Assembly: GCA_964402505.1 (NCBI GenBank)
Contig: CAYOCP010000013.1
Location: forward strand, 47,610 to 111,609
Reading direction: 5' to 3'
Origin: SLRI01 sp964402505
GTDB taxonomy: Bacteria > Pseudomonadota > Alphaproteobacteria > Geminicoccales > Geminicoccaceae
DNA: 64,000 nt
A program made the position numbers and the translations under genes. Below are positions 43,736 to 53,361 of this stretch, piece by piece; position 1 is the first letter of the stretch; each line of letters opens with the position of its first letter. The notes beneath the pieces were generated by a model, which was not told the DNA's origin, did no database searches, and saw only the letters and a list, made by a program, of their open reading frames with translations.

Positions 43736-44614
43736 ATGCGTCTGGCCGACCATCTGGCCGCAACGGTGATACGGCTGGCCTGGGGGCTCACCGGCCGGCT
43801 CTCGCCGGAGCAGGCCTCGGCACTCGGTGCGGGCATAGCCGCCCGGATCGGTCCGAGGAGTCGCAAGCACCGCATGGTGCTGGCGAATCTCCGCATCGTC
43901 TTTCCCGACCGCCCGCCGGCCGGGATCGAGGCGCTCGCCCGGGCGTCCTGGGCGCATTTCGGCCGGGTGGTCGCCGAGTTCCCGCATTTCGAGGCGCTCT
44001 CCCGACCGGACCTTTCGGGCCGGCTCGAGGTGGTCGATCCGCATGGCGTGCTCGAGGCCGCCCGAAGCGGTCGTCCGGCCATCCTGGCGAGCGGCCATTT
44101 CGGCAATTGGGAGCTTCTGGCCGGTGCCGCCATCCGTCTCGGCGTGCCGCTCACCGTCGTCCATGCCGCCCGCGCCAACCCGCTGATCGAGCAGCTCGTC
44201 GAGCGGCAGAGGCGGGCGCTGGGCTGCGAGTTCATCGAGCAGGGCGAGAGCGTCCACAGGATGCTCGCCGCCATCCGCCGGGGCCGCTCGATCGGCGTGC
44301 TCGTCGATCAGCGCTACGATGCCGGCGAGCTGGTCGAGCTCTTCGGCCGGCCGGCCTCGGTCGCCACCGGCCCGGCGCTGCTCGCCGCCCGCCTCGACCT
44401 GCCCTTCGTGCCGGCGCACTGCGAGCGCATCGCCTCCTGCCGCTTCCGCCTCACCGTCGAGCGGCCCCTGGTCCCGAGCCCGGGCCTCGTCCAGCCACGC
44501 GACATGGCCCACGACCTGATGCGCCAGCTGCACCGCCATTTCGAGCGCTGGATCGAGGAACGGCCCGAGCAGTGGCTCTGCATCAAGCGCCGCTGGCCGA
44601 AAGGGTCCGCCTGA
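43736..44614 (+). CDS. lysophospholipid/lipid A acyltransferase, LpxL (HtrB)-like
   Basis: Adds a secondary acyl chain, probably to lipid A, at the inner membrane. The 292 residues have an N-terminal hydrophobic segment, the catalytic HFGNWE (H-x4-E) in ASGHFGNWELL, GVLVDQRYDAGELVELFGR and the C-terminal PEQWLCIKRRWPKG, where LpxL-type enzymes read PEQWLW. GAGGAG precedes the ATG. It sits between a surface acyltransferase and a GT25 gene, an envelope cluster. Confidence 0.88.
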   Translation: MRLADHLAATVIRLAWGLTGRLSPEQASALGAGIAARIGPRSRKHRMVLANLRIVFPDRPPAGIEALARASWAHFGRVVAEFPHFEALSRPDLSGRLEVVDPHGVLEAARSGRPAILASGHFGNWELLAGAAIRLGVPLTVVHAARANPLIEQLVERQRRALGCEFIEQGESVHRMLAAIRRGRSIGVLVDQRYDAGELVELFGRPASVATGPALLAARLDLPFVPAHCERIASCRFRLTVERPLVPSPGLVQPRDMAHDLMRQLHRHFERWIEERPEQWLCIKRRWPKGSA

Positions 44615-44726
44615 GCGACGCCCGGCTCCGCAGCCCGGCACCGCGACCAAATGGTGGCTGGAACCCGCGAGACATGTGCCCCAGTTTAGGGGTTCGAGAT
44701 CCCGTTGCCGCCGAAGGTGATAGAGC

Positions 44727-45614
44727 GTGCCGTCGACCCCGATGCCGGCACCGGACGATCGGAGCCGCACCGCCGGCGATGCCGAGGTCCGGCCCGCTGA
44801 CTTCCATCCCTGCCCCATCGACGATACCTGCCCGCATTGCCTCGGCACGGCTGCGGCACCGCCCGACTGGTCATGGCTCGATCGCGTCTATTGCATCTCG
44901 CTGCGCGAGCGTCCGGACCGCGCCGCCGCCGCCGCCCGCGAGCTGCATCGGGCGGGGCTCTGCCGCCTCGTGCTCTTCCATCGCCCGGCGCGGCATCCGA
45001 CCCGGGTCATCGAGGGCATCTGGGAGGCGCATCGGGCCGTGCTCCTGCATGCCCTCGCCGGCAATGCCGAAACCGCCCTCGTGCTCGAGGACGATGTGCA
45101 TTTCACCCGCCGCCTGACCAGGGCGCGGGTCACCCGGCTGGCGGCGGCCATGCGCCGGCTGCCGGAGGGCTGGCGCCTCTTCTTCCTCGGCCACTGGACG
45201 TTCCGCGCGCGCTTCGTCGGCCGGCGCATCCTCGAGACCCGCTCGGCCTGCGCCCACGCCTACGTGGCGAGCCGCGCCCTCATGACCTGGGTCGCCGAGC
45301 GGCCCTTCGGGGCGCGCGGCAAGGACTACTTCAAGACCGCCGGCGGCGGCATCGACGCGGCCTACGCGCTCCAGCCCGGAGCTTATGCCTATTTCCCGAT
45401 GCTCGCCGTCCAGGCGATTCGCGGCAGCGACCACGTCGCCGAGAAGCTGCGCACGCGGCCGGTGCGCAAGCTCAAGCACGTCATCACCCGAACGCGCCTC
45501 AACGAGGTCGCCATCTCGCGGCTGATGCGCGCCAACGAGATCGTCATGGTGAGCCTGGGCGCACTCGCCGGTGCCGGCGCCTGGCTGCGCAACCGCGTCC
45601 GCCAGGCGCACTGA
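44727..45614 (+). CDS. family 25 glycosyltransferase, LPS-type
   Basis: 295 residues. WLDRVYCISLRERPDRAAAA is the GT25 opening, and ALVLEDDVHFTRRLT contains the acidic EDD nucleotide-sugar motif. After that come FFLGHWTF and SACAHAYVASRALM. A Cys-containing N-terminal stretch (CPIDDTCPHC) before the domain could bind metal and is not typical of the family. The start GTG at 44727 is uncertain; a later start near residue 45 would drop this stretch. Confidence 0.8.
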   Translation: MPSTPMPAPDDRSRTAGDAEVRPADFHPCPIDDTCPHCLGTAAAPPDWSWLDRVYCISLRERPDRAAAAARELHRAGLCRLVLFHRPARHPTRVIEGIWEAHRAVLLHALAGNAETALVLEDDVHFTRRLTRARVTRLAAAMRRLPEGWRLFFLGHWTFRARFVGRRILETRSACAHAYVASRALMTWVAERPFGARGKDYFKTAGGGIDAAYALQPGAYAYFPMLAVQAIRGSDHVAEKLRTRPVRKLKHVITRTRLNEVAISRLMRANEIVMVSLGALAGAGAWLRNRVRQAH

Positions 45615-45696
45615 GCCCCCTCGCCCGCACCGGCGGCACCTGTTAGAAGCCGCCCCGTCAGCAGCAAATGGCCAGGAGCAGCCGGGACCGGACGCC

Positions 45697-46617
45697 ATGC
45701 AGGAGGACTTCTACCCCCGCGACATGCGCGGCTACGGCCGCACCACCCCCGACCCGCAATGGCCGAAAGGGGCGAGGCTCGCCGTCCAGCTCGTCCTCAA
45801 CTACGAGGAGGGCGGCGAGAGCTGCATCCTCGACGGCGACCCCGCCTCCGAAGCCTTCCTCTCCGAGATCATCGGTGCCGCACCCGTCGCCGGGATGCGC
45901 CACATGAACATGGAATCGATCTACGAGTACGGCAGCCGCGCCGGCTTCTGGCGCCTGCACCGCCTGCTCGCCGGACGCGGCGTGCCGGTCACGGTCTTCG
46001 CCGTCGCCCAGGCACTCGAGCGCAATCCCGAGGCCGCGGCCGCCATGATCGAGGCGGGCTTCGAGATCGCCAGCCACGGCTGGCGCTGGCTCGACTACCA
46101 GCACGTCCCGAAGGAGGTGGAACGGGCCCACATCGCCAAGGCCGTCGAGGTCCAGGCACGCCTCACCGGCCAAAGGCCGCTCGGCTTCTACCAGGGCCGC
46201 ACCAGCCCCGAAACGCGCCGCCTCGTCATCGAGGAAGGCGGCTTCCTCTACGACGCCGACTCCTACGCCGACGATCTGCCCTACTGGGTCGACAAGCCCG
46301 GGGGTGGCCACCATCTCGTCGTGCCCTACACGCTCGACGCCAACGACATGCGCTTCGCCACGGCCCAGGGCTTCAACGCCGGCGACCAGTTCCTGAACTA
46401 TCTCGTGGACAGCTTCGACGTGCTCTGGAGGGAAGGTGCGACGGCGCCGAAGATGCTCTCGATCGGCCTGCATTGCCGTCTCGCCGGCCGCCCTGGCCGC
46501 ATCGCCGCCCTCGAGCGCTTCCTCGACCACGTCGACCGCCACGACGGGGTCTGGCTCTGCCGTCGGGTCGACATCGCCCGCCACTGGCACGCCCACCACG
46601 CGCCCACCAGCCCTTGA
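45697..46617 (+). CDS. polysaccharide deacetylase-fold protein, PuuE-like allantoinase family
   Basis: 306 residues. YPRDMRGYGRTTPDPQWPKG is the typical opening of cofactor-independent allantoinase (PuuE). ASHGWRWLDYQ has the metal-binding His, but the Asp-Asp pair of classical deacetylases is NYEEGGE here, as in PuuE. YDADSYADDLPYWV is also diagnostic. It would open allantoin in purine breakdown or act on a related amide; no other purine genes are near. The stop shares bases with the start of the next gene (TTGA). Confidence 0.85.
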   Translation: MQEDFYPRDMRGYGRTTPDPQWPKGARLAVQLVLNYEEGGESCILDGDPASEAFLSEIIGAAPVAGMRHMNMESIYEYGSRAGFWRLHRLLAGRGVPVTVFAVAQALERNPEAAAAMIEAGFEIASHGWRWLDYQHVPKEVERAHIAKAVEVQARLTGQRPLGFYQGRTSPETRRLVIEEGGFLYDADSYADDLPYWVDKPGGGHHLVVPYTLDANDMRFATAQGFNAGDQFLNYLVDSFDVLWREGATAPKMLSIGLHCRLAGRPGRIAALERFLDHVDRHDGVWLCRRVDIARHWHAHHAPTSP

Positions 46618-47804
46618 GCGCCCACCAGCTTCCGCCACGCACCTGGCTGATGCTGGGCGGCAAGGCCGGCGACAACACGCAGATCATCGCCCTCGCCGAG
46701 GGGCTGGGCTGGCCCTTCGAGACCAGGCGCATGGCCTACCGTCGGACCGAGATCCTGACCAACCTCCTCGCCGGCCCGACCACGGCCGGCCTCGTGCCGG
46801 AATGCTCCGACCCGCTCGAGCCGCCCTGGCCCGAGCTCGTCATCTCCGCCGGCCGCCGCAACGAGCCCCTGATCCGCTGGATCCAGCAGCAGGCCGGCCG
46901 CGAGAACGTTCGCCTCGTCCATGTCGGTCGCCCCTGGGCGCTGCACGAGTGCTTCGACCTCATCATCACCACGCCGCAATACCGCCTGCCGACGAAGCCC
47001 AACGTCCTCCAGAACGAGCTGCCGCTGCAGCGCGTCAACACCGGGCGCCTCGAGCGCGAGGCGGCACGCTGGCGAGACCGTCTCGCCCACCTCCCCGGTC
47101 CCCACATCGCCGTTCTCATGGGCGGCCATGCCGGCCCCTACAATTTCGACCGCGAGAACGGCGCCCTTCTCGGCTGGCATGCCAGCCGCATGGCCGAGGA
47201 GCTGGGCGGCTCGCTGCTCGTCACCACGAGCGCCCGCACGCCCGAGGCCGCCATCGACGCCTTCGCCGCCCAGCTCCGCGTCCCCCACATGCTGCACCGC
47301 TTCGTCCGCTTCGAGCCCGAGGCCGAGAACCCCTTCTTCGCCTTTCTCGGCCTCGCCAGCGAGGTCGTCGTCACCGCCGACAGCATGTCGATGCTGGCCG
47401 AGGCCGTGGCGACGGCCAAGCCCACCCACATCTTCGACCTCGCCCGCGGCCGCGGCAGCAACCGCCCGCGCCGCCCGGCCGACGGCAGCATCGAGAAGCG
47501 CAGCGTCGGCGAGCGCCTCGCCGATTTCCGCTTCCAGGCCATCATGTACCGGATCGGCATGCACGCGGTGCCGAGGCGCCTGACCCGGGACGTGCGCATC
47601 ATCCACGAGCGCCAGGTGGCGGCCGGCCGCGCCGTCTGGCTCGGCCAGCCGTGGCGCCGGGACCGCCCGCCCCCGCCGCCGCTTGTGGACCTGCCCCGCG
47701 CCGTCGAGGCCGTCCGGCGCCTCTTCGATACCGACCCGCCGGCGCGGCCGGCACTTCCGCGGAGCCCCTGGCCCGAGCTGATCCAGCGGGTGTTCCAGGG
47801 TTAG
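46614..47804 (+). CDS. ELM1/DUF1022 family protein
   Basis: 396 residues of the family related to plant mitochondrial fission factor ELM1, common in Alphaproteobacteria; its bacterial role is unknown. WLMLGGKAGDNTQIIALAEGL at the N-terminus, VHVGRP, DLIITTPQY, VLMGGHAGPYNF and VVVTADSMSMLAEAVAT are family motifs, and the fold is of glycosyltransferase type. TTG at 46614 overlaps the preceding stop; an ATG at 46650 is a possible alternative. It lies 16 bases before the DUF2585 gene. Confidence 0.87.
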   Translation: MSAHQLPPRTWLMLGGKAGDNTQIIALAEGLGWPFETRRMAYRRTEILTNLLAGPTTAGLVPECSDPLEPPWPELVISAGRRNEPLIRWIQQQAGRENVRLVHVGRPWALHECFDLIITTPQYRLPTKPNVLQNELPLQRVNTGRLEREAARWRDRLAHLPGPHIAVLMGGHAGPYNFDRENGALLGWHASRMAEELGGSLLVTTSARTPEAAIDAFAAQLRVPHMLHRFVRFEPEAENPFFAFLGLASEVVVTADSMSMLAEAVATAKPTHIFDLARGRGSNRPRRPADGSIEKRSVGERLADFRFQAIMYRIGMHAVPRRLTRDVRIIHERQVAAGRAVWLGQPWRRDRPPPPPLVDLPRAVEAVRRLFDTDPPARPALPRSPWPELIQRVFQG

Positions 47805-47820
47805 CGGCGCGGAAAGGACC

Positions 47821-48393
47821 ATGAGCGACGCGCGCGGCAAGACCCTTCTCCTCCCCGCCCTCGCGGCCGTCATCGTCCTCGCCCAGGCGCTCGCCCTCCA
47901 TTTCATGGGCCAACCCTGGATCTGCGAATGCGGCACCGTCCGCCTCTGGGAGGGCGACGTCGCGGGTCCGGAGAACTCGCAGCACCTGACCGATTGGTAC
48001 AGCTTCAGCCACATCATCCACGGTCAGGCCTTCTACCTCCTGCTGCGGCTCACGGCACCAAGGCTGCCGCTCGCCGCCCGCTTCGCCATTGCCATCGGCC
48101 TCGAAGCCACCTGGGAGATCGCCGAGAACTCGACGATGGTCATCGAGCGCTACCGCGAGCAGGCCCTGGCCCAGGGCTATTTCGGCGACAGCATCGTCAA
48201 CTCCGTCACCGACACCCTGGCCGCCGCCATCGGCTTCGCCCTCGCCCGCCTCCTCCCGGTCAAGACCTCGATCGCCCTCGCCATCGCCCTAGAGCTCCTC
48301 GCCGGCTACATGATCCGCGACAACCTCACCCTCAACATCATCCAGCTCATCCACCCGATCGAGGCCATTTCCCGCTGGCAGTCAGGAAGCTAA
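47821..48393 (+). CDS. DUF2585 (UPF0314) membrane protein
   Basis: 190 residues with about four membrane segments. GQPWICECGTVRLWEGDV, HLTDWYSFSHIIHG and EATWEIAENSTMVIERYR are signatures of this alphaproteobacterial family; function unknown. GGAAAGGACC precedes the ATG. The TAA stop falls on the first bases of a REP-like sequence. Confidence 0.91.
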   Translation: MSDARGKTLLLPALAAVIVLAQALALHFMGQPWICECGTVRLWEGDVAGPENSQHLTDWYSFSHIIHGQAFYLLLRLTAPRLPLAARFAIAIGLEATWEIAENSTMVIERYREQALAQGYFGDSIVNSVTDTLAAAIGFALARLLPVKTSIALAIALELLAGYMIRDNLTLNIIQLIHPIEAISRWQSGS

Positions 48394-48413
48394 AAGGGGT
48401 CAGGACTCTTTTC
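48391..48413 (+). repeat. partial REP-like sequence
   Basis: TAAAAGGGGTCAGGACTC and following bases match one arm of the palindrome at 54692-54734. It begins at the stop codon of the DUF2585 gene. Confidence 0.5.
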
Positions 48414-48606
48414 GCGACGAGCGCCGACGCCGCCGCTTCCGGTCATGCGCGCCGCCGTCCCGAGCCCCCTGCTCGAGGCGGGAGCAGTCGGACGGGAACC
48501 TGGCCCGGCGGCTTCCACCCGGCCCGAGCCACCGAGCCAAAGGGCTTGCGCCACGAGGCCGCCAGGGCGAGGCTCGGCCTCCACCCGTGCCACCGGAGTG
48601 CCGCCG

Positions 48607-49044
48607 ATGCAGGCCCTCGTCGCCACCTGGCAGTTCTGGGCCCTGGGCGCCGCCGTCCTCGCGGCGCTCACCGCCATCTTCGCCAAGATCGGCGTCGAAG
48701 GTGTGGCACCCGACCTCGCCACCTTCCTGTGCACCGTCTTCATCCTGGGCGTCGGCGCCGCCATCGTCACCACGACCCGCCAATGGCAGCCACCCGCGAG
48801 CATCCCGCCCCGCACCTGGCTCGCCCTAGCCCTCTCCGGGCTCGCCACCGGCGGCTCCTGGCTCTGCTACTTCCGGGCGCTCCAAATCGGCGACGCCGCC
48901 CGCGTCGCCCCCATCGACAAGCTGAGCGTCGTCCTCGTCGCCGTCCTCGGCACCCTTCTCCTCGGCGAGAAGCTCAGCCCCGCCAACTGGCTCGGCGTCG
49001 TCCTGATCGCCGCGGGCGCCATGCTGGTCGCGTGGCGGGGGTGA
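48607..49044 (+). CDS. small EamA-type membrane protein
   Basis: 145 residues with five hydrophobic segments covering a single EamA domain, as in half-size drug/metabolite exporters that pair up as dimers. IFAKIGVEGVAPDLATFL, GLATGGSWLCYFRALQIG and DKLSVVLVAVLGTLLLGEKLS split into typical segments. Substrate unknown. It starts 213 bases after the previous gene and converges with the FAD dehydrogenase gene. Confidence 0.85.
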   Translation: MQALVATWQFWALGAAVLAALTAIFAKIGVEGVAPDLATFLCTVFILGVGAAIVTTTRQWQPPASIPPRTWLALALSGLATGGSWLCYFRALQIGDAARVAPIDKLSVVLVAVLGTLLLGEKLSPANWLGVVLIAAGAMLVAWRG

Positions 49045-49068
49045 GCGCGGCCGGCAGGCGGCGCCGGC

Positions 49069-51510
49069 TCAGCCGCGCAATGCCGCATTCTCCGGGTCGT
49101 ACGGGCTCTCGGCGATGATCCGCGCCGGGCGGAGCTCGCCCAGAACGCGCACCCGGCACTCGGTGCCCACCGTCGCGAAGCCGCTCCGCACATAGCCGAG
49201 CAGCAGCGACTTCCTCACATGATGGCCGTAGCCGCCGGCGGTGGCGCGGCCGACCACCTCGCCGTCCACGAGGATCGGCTCGTTGCCGAAGGCATCGGCA
49301 TCGTCGGCGTCGATCTCGATCGTGGAGAAGCGATGGGGGATGCCGGCCTCGATCTGGCGAAGGAGCGCCTCCCTGCCGGTGAAGGGGCCCTTCTCGAGGC
49401 GGACGAAACGGTCGAGCCCGGCCTCCAGCACCGAGTTCTCGGCATTCAGATCGGCGCCCCAGAGACGGTAGCTCTTCTCCAGCCGCATGGAATCCATGGC
49501 CCTCAGCCCGACATGCGCGATGCCGAGCTCCCGGCCCGCCTCCAGAAGAGCCTCGAGGAGATGGCGCTGGTACTCGATCGGATGATGCAGCTCGAAGCCG
49601 AGCGAGCCCACGAAATTGACGCGAAGCGCCTGCACGCTCGGGCAGAAGCCGATCGCCATGTCCCTCGCCGTCAGCCAGGGAAAGGCCGCGTTCGTCACGT
49701 CGGCATCGGCGAGCTTCTCCAGCACCTTGCGAGCGTCCGGCCCGGCGAGCACGAGGACACCGAGCCGGGTCGTCGCGTCCTCGAGGTCGACGGAGCCGTC
49801 CCTCGGCATCGCCTTCTCGAGAAAATCCAGATCGTAATCGTGCGCCGCACCCGGCCCGACCAGGTAGAACCGCTCGCCCCGCCGTCCGTCCGACAGCCGC
49901 GTGACGGTGAACTCGGAGCGGACCGAGCCCGAGCGGTTGAGCGCATGACAGAGATGGATGCGGCCCACCTTCTCGGGCACCGCATTCGCCACCAGCCCGT
50001 CCAGAAAGGACCGCGCCCCCGGCCCCTCGACCGTGAACTTCGCAAAGGAGCCGAGCTCCATGAGGCCGACCCGCTCCCGCATGGCCTGGACCTCGCGCCC
50101 CACATGGACGAACCAGCGCGCCCGCCGGAACGACCAGTCGTCCTCGCGCGCGACGCCTTCGGGCGCGAACCACATGGGCCGCTCCCAGCCGAAGCGCTGG
50201 CCGAACACGGCACCGGCCGCCTTCAGCAGATCATAGGCCGGCGGCGCCTTGGCCGGCCGGCAGGCGGGCCGCTCCTCCATCGGGTAATGAACGACGAAGA
50301 CGTGGGCATAGGCCTCCTCGTTCTTCCGCCGGGCGAAGTGCTTGGTGACCACGCCGAAGCGCCTCGGATCGACGCCGATCATGTCGACCGAGGGCTCCCC
50401 CTCGACGATCCAGTTGGCGAGCTGCCAGCCCGCCCCGCCGGCGGCGGTGACGCCGAAGCTGTGGCCCTCCGAGATCCAGAAGTTGGGCAGGCCGAAAGCC
50501 GGGCCCACCATGGGATTGCCGTCCGGCGTGTAGGCAATGGGCCCGTTCACGATCTCCTTGATGCCGGCATGCTCGAAGGAGGGCACGCGCTTCATCGCCG
50601 CCTCGACATGCGGCATCAGCCGCTCGAGATCGCCAGGGAAAAGGTCCTTCTCGAAGCTCGCCGGCACGCCGTCGACCAGGCAGGCGGGCGCACCCTTCTC
50701 GTAAGGCCCGAGAATCCAGCCCAGCCGCTCCTCGCGCAGGTAATAGGAGGCGTCGCTCTCGCGCAGGATCGGCAGCTCCTCGGCCCCCGTCGCCCGATAG
50801 TCCTCGAGGACCGGGTCGACGTCGGTCACGATGTACTGGTGCTCGACCGGAACGACCGGGATCTCGAGCCCGACCATGCGGGCGGTGGTGCGGGCGTAGT
50901 TGCCGGTGGCGGCGACCACGTGCTCGCACCTGATGTCGCCCCGACCTGTCTTGACCCGCCACTCGGCGCCCTCGCGCTCGATGCCCGTCACCTCGACCTT
51001 CTGGACGATCTCGGCACCCATGGCCCTGGCCCCCCTGGCCAGCGCCATGGTGACGTCGACCGGAGCGATATGCCCGTCGGTCGGATGCCAGAGCGCTCCC
51101 ACCAGCCCCGCCCTGTTGACCAGCGGCCAGAGCTTCTTGACCTCGTCGGCACCGATCAGATGACATTCGACGCCGATGGTCTCGGCGGTGCACTGGTAGT
51201 TGCGGTACTCGTCCATCCGGTCGCGATTGGTGGCGAGCCGCAGATTGCCGGTCGGATGGAAGCCGACATCCTGGCCCGTCTCGGCCTCGAGCCTCTTGTA
51301 GAGCTCGACCGAGTACTTGTGGAGCTGGCCCACCGAATAGGACATGTTGAAGAGCGGCAAGAGGCCGGCGGCGTGCCAGGTCGAGCCGGCGGTGAGCTCG
51401 GTCCGCTCCAGAAGCAGGCAATCGGTCCACCCGAGCTTCGCCAGGTGATAGAGGGCGCTCACCCCGACCACGCCGCCGCCGATCACCACCACCCTCGCCG
51501 TCGTCCGCAT
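49069..51510 (-). CDS. FAD-dependent dehydrogenase with GcvT domain (dimethylglycine/sarcosine dehydrogenase-like)
   Basis: 813 residues. The N-terminal half is a DAO-type FAD domain with VVVIGGGVVGVSALYHLA and STWHAAGLL; in dimethylglycine and sarcosine dehydrogenases the His here holds FAD covalently. The C-terminal half (about 425-810) is a GcvT-type folate domain with FVGSLGFELHHP and SYRLWGADLNAENSVLEAGL. It would demethylate an N-methylated glycine derivative and pass the C1 unit to tetrahydrofolate. The ATG at 51510 follows GGAAGG. It is a single gene between two plus-strand genes. Confidence 0.88.
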   Translation of the reverse strand: MRTTARVVVIGGGVVGVSALYHLAKLGWTDCLLLERTELTAGSTWHAAGLLPLFNMSYSVGQLHKYSVELYKRLEAETGQDVGFHPTGNLRLATNRDRMDEYRNYQCTAETIGVECHLIGADEVKKLWPLVNRAGLVGALWHPTDGHIAPVDVTMALARGARAMGAEIVQKVEVTGIEREGAEWRVKTGRGDIRCEHVVAATGNYARTTARMVGLEIPVVPVEHQYIVTDVDPVLEDYRATGAEELPILRESDASYYLREERLGWILGPYEKGAPACLVDGVPASFEKDLFPGDLERLMPHVEAAMKRVPSFEHAGIKEIVNGPIAYTPDGNPMVGPAFGLPNFWISEGHSFGVTAAGGAGWQLANWIVEGEPSVDMIGVDPRRFGVVTKHFARRKNEEAYAHVFVVHYPMEERPACRPAKAPPAYDLLKAAGAVFGQRFGWERPMWFAPEGVAREDDWSFRRARWFVHVGREVQAMRERVGLMELGSFAKFTVEGPGARSFLDGLVANAVPEKVGRIHLCHALNRSGSVRSEFTVTRLSDGRRGERFYLVGPGAAHDYDLDFLEKAMPRDGSVDLEDATTRLGVLVLAGPDARKVLEKLADADVTNAAFPWLTARDMAIGFCPSVQALRVNFVGSLGFELHHPIEYQRHLLEALLEAGRELGIAHVGLRAMDSMRLEKSYRLWGADLNAENSVLEAGLDRFVRLEKGPFTGREALLRQIEAGIPHRFSTIEIDADDADAFGNEPILVDGEVVGRATAGGYGHHVRKSLLLGYVRSGFATVGTECRVRVLGELRPARIIAESPYDPENAALRG

Positions 51511-51678
51511 GGCACCTTCCCCCCGCCTCGCCATCCGCTCCTAGCAGTCCGGGCCCGGCCCCGGGCTCGCGCCTGCGACAGGGAGGCTCGCCGAAGCGAC
51601 AAATGGCAGGCGGCTTGGCAGCCGCCGGCGGCTCGCCCATAAAAGCCCGCCACGCCGCGGCACCGGGAGACGCGACCG

Positions 51679-53304
51679 ATGCACCGAGACCCCTTCTCCG
51701 CCAGAAGCCCGTCGGATGTCCGGGGCCCGGCCCCCGTGATCGCCCTCCTGATCGCCCTGACGCTCGCCCCCCTTTCGGCAGCGCAAGCCGACGATGTGGC
51801 GGTCACGAGCCGGATCACCGCCGTCACCGTGCAGCTCGACCGGGCGACGGTGCATCGCGAGGCGACGCTGAACCTCGAGACCGGCGAGCATCGGCTGACC
51901 TTCCCGGACCTGCCGGCGGCGCTCGACCGGCAGAGCCTCCGCCTCGCCGTGCTGGGCAGCGGCCTCGATCTCGGCCTGCCGGTCTTTCGCGAGGTCGAGA
52001 CGGCAAGGCCGGTCAATCCCGCCGCGGCGCGGCTGACCGACGAGCTCGAGCAGCTCCAGCGCCGCCGCCGCGTCGAGGAGGACCGGATCGCAGTGCAGGA
52101 GCTCCTGCTCGACGTCCTGCGCCGGCCCGACGCGCGGCCGGCGACGGAGGGCGGGCAGGCGGTCGCCGAGCTCGACTCGCTCATCGGCCTGATCGAGACC
52201 CGGAGCAGCGAGGCGTTCAGCCGGATTCGCTCGGCCAGGGAGGATCTCGAGACGATCCTCGCCGATATCGACCGGACCCGGCGCGAGCTCGACCGGCTCG
52301 GCCCCGACCCGATGCGCCGGCTCGAGGTCGCCCTGCCGGTGGAACGAAGGGCGGCCGGACCGGTGGGGCTCGAGCTCGCCTACGAGGTCCGGAAGGCCTC
52401 CTTCACCCCCTCTTTCGAGGCGAGGCTCGACAGCGACACCGGCGAGCTGACGCTTCTGGCCCTGGCCGAGGTCATCCAGAGCACGGGCGAGGACTGGCCC
52501 GCGGTCGAGCTCACCCTCTCGACCGCGGTGCCGGGCTGGCGCACCGCGGCACCCGAGGCCGAGCCCTGGTACATCGACATCGAGACCGGCAAGCCCGAGC
52601 CGGCACCGCCGGCGGCCCGCGCCGGCGCCGAGAAGGCCTTGCTCCAGGCCGACGTCGGGGCCGTGGCGATCGACCGGACGGGGTTCGATGCCACCTACAG
52701 GCTGACCCGGCCGGTCACCATCGAAGCCGACGGCACCGCCCACCGGGTCACCATCGAGACCGTTCGCGGCACGGCCGATCTCGACTGGCGGGCATGGCCC
52801 GAGGTCGATCCGCAAGCCTGGCTGACCGCCTCCTTCGACTATCCGGGCGACGCGCCGCTCCTGCCGGGACCGGTTCTGCTCTACCGGGACGGTGCCGCAA
52901 TCGGCGAGGCGGGGCTTTCGGGCCTGCAGCCCGGCGAGCCGCTCGAGCTCGGCTTCGACGCCGATCCCGCGATCTCGATCGAGCGGCGGCTCTTGACCGA
53001 CGAGCGCTCGGCCACGGGCCTGATCGGCACCACGCGCCGGCACGAGCGCCGGTTCGCCACCACCGTCACCAATCGCCGCCCGGATCCGGTCACGCTCCAG
53101 CTCCTCGACCGCCTGCCGGTGCCGCGCGACACGCGGATCACGGTCGAGCGGCTGCAGGACACCACGCCGCCGACGACAACCGCACCCGACGACAAGCCCG
53201 GCGTGCTGGTCTGGCGGCTCGAGCTGCCGCCCGGGGCCAGCGAGACCGTCACCTTCGGCTACCGCGTCAGCCACCCGGCGGACCTCCGGATCACCGGCTT
53301 TTGA
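51679..53304 (+). CDS. DUF4139/MuiA-like secreted protein
   Basis: 541 residues with a signal peptide (hydrophobic about 19-36, cleavage near AQADD). The N-terminal DUF4140-like part (ITAVTVQLDRATVHREATL) is followed by a coiled coil (about 114-215) and the DUF4139 part with GPVLLYRDGAAIGEAGL and a C-terminal VTFGYRVSHP. Such proteins are named after a mucoidy inhibitor, but their action is not known. Probably periplasmic. Confidence 0.83.
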   Translation: MHRDPFSARSPSDVRGPAPVIALLIALTLAPLSAAQADDVAVTSRITAVTVQLDRATVHREATLNLETGEHRLTFPDLPAALDRQSLRLAVLGSGLDLGLPVFREVETARPVNPAAARLTDELEQLQRRRRVEEDRIAVQELLLDVLRRPDARPATEGGQAVAELDSLIGLIETRSSEAFSRIRSAREDLETILADIDRTRRELDRLGPDPMRRLEVALPVERRAAGPVGLELAYEVRKASFTPSFEARLDSDTGELTLLALAEVIQSTGEDWPAVELTLSTAVPGWRTAAPEAEPWYIDIETGKPEPAPPAARAGAEKALLQADVGAVAIDRTGFDATYRLTRPVTIEADGTAHRVTIETVRGTADLDWRAWPEVDPQAWLTASFDYPGDAPLLPGPVLLYRDGAAIGEAGLSGLQPGEPLELGFDADPAISIERRLLTDERSATGLIGTTRRHERRFATTVTNRRPDPVTLQLLDRLPVPRDTRITVERLQDTTPPTTTAPDDKPGVLVWRLELPPGASETVTFGYRVSHPADLRITGF

Positions 53305-53361
53305 GGACCGGCCGGTGACGGGAGGAAGCAGCAGCCTCGAAAGGCCGGCCCCTTGCGCCGC

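Noticed and set aside
49219..51642. 807-codon open frame on the plus strand
   Set aside because: Antisense to the FAD/GcvT dehydrogenase, which has clear family motifs over its whole length.
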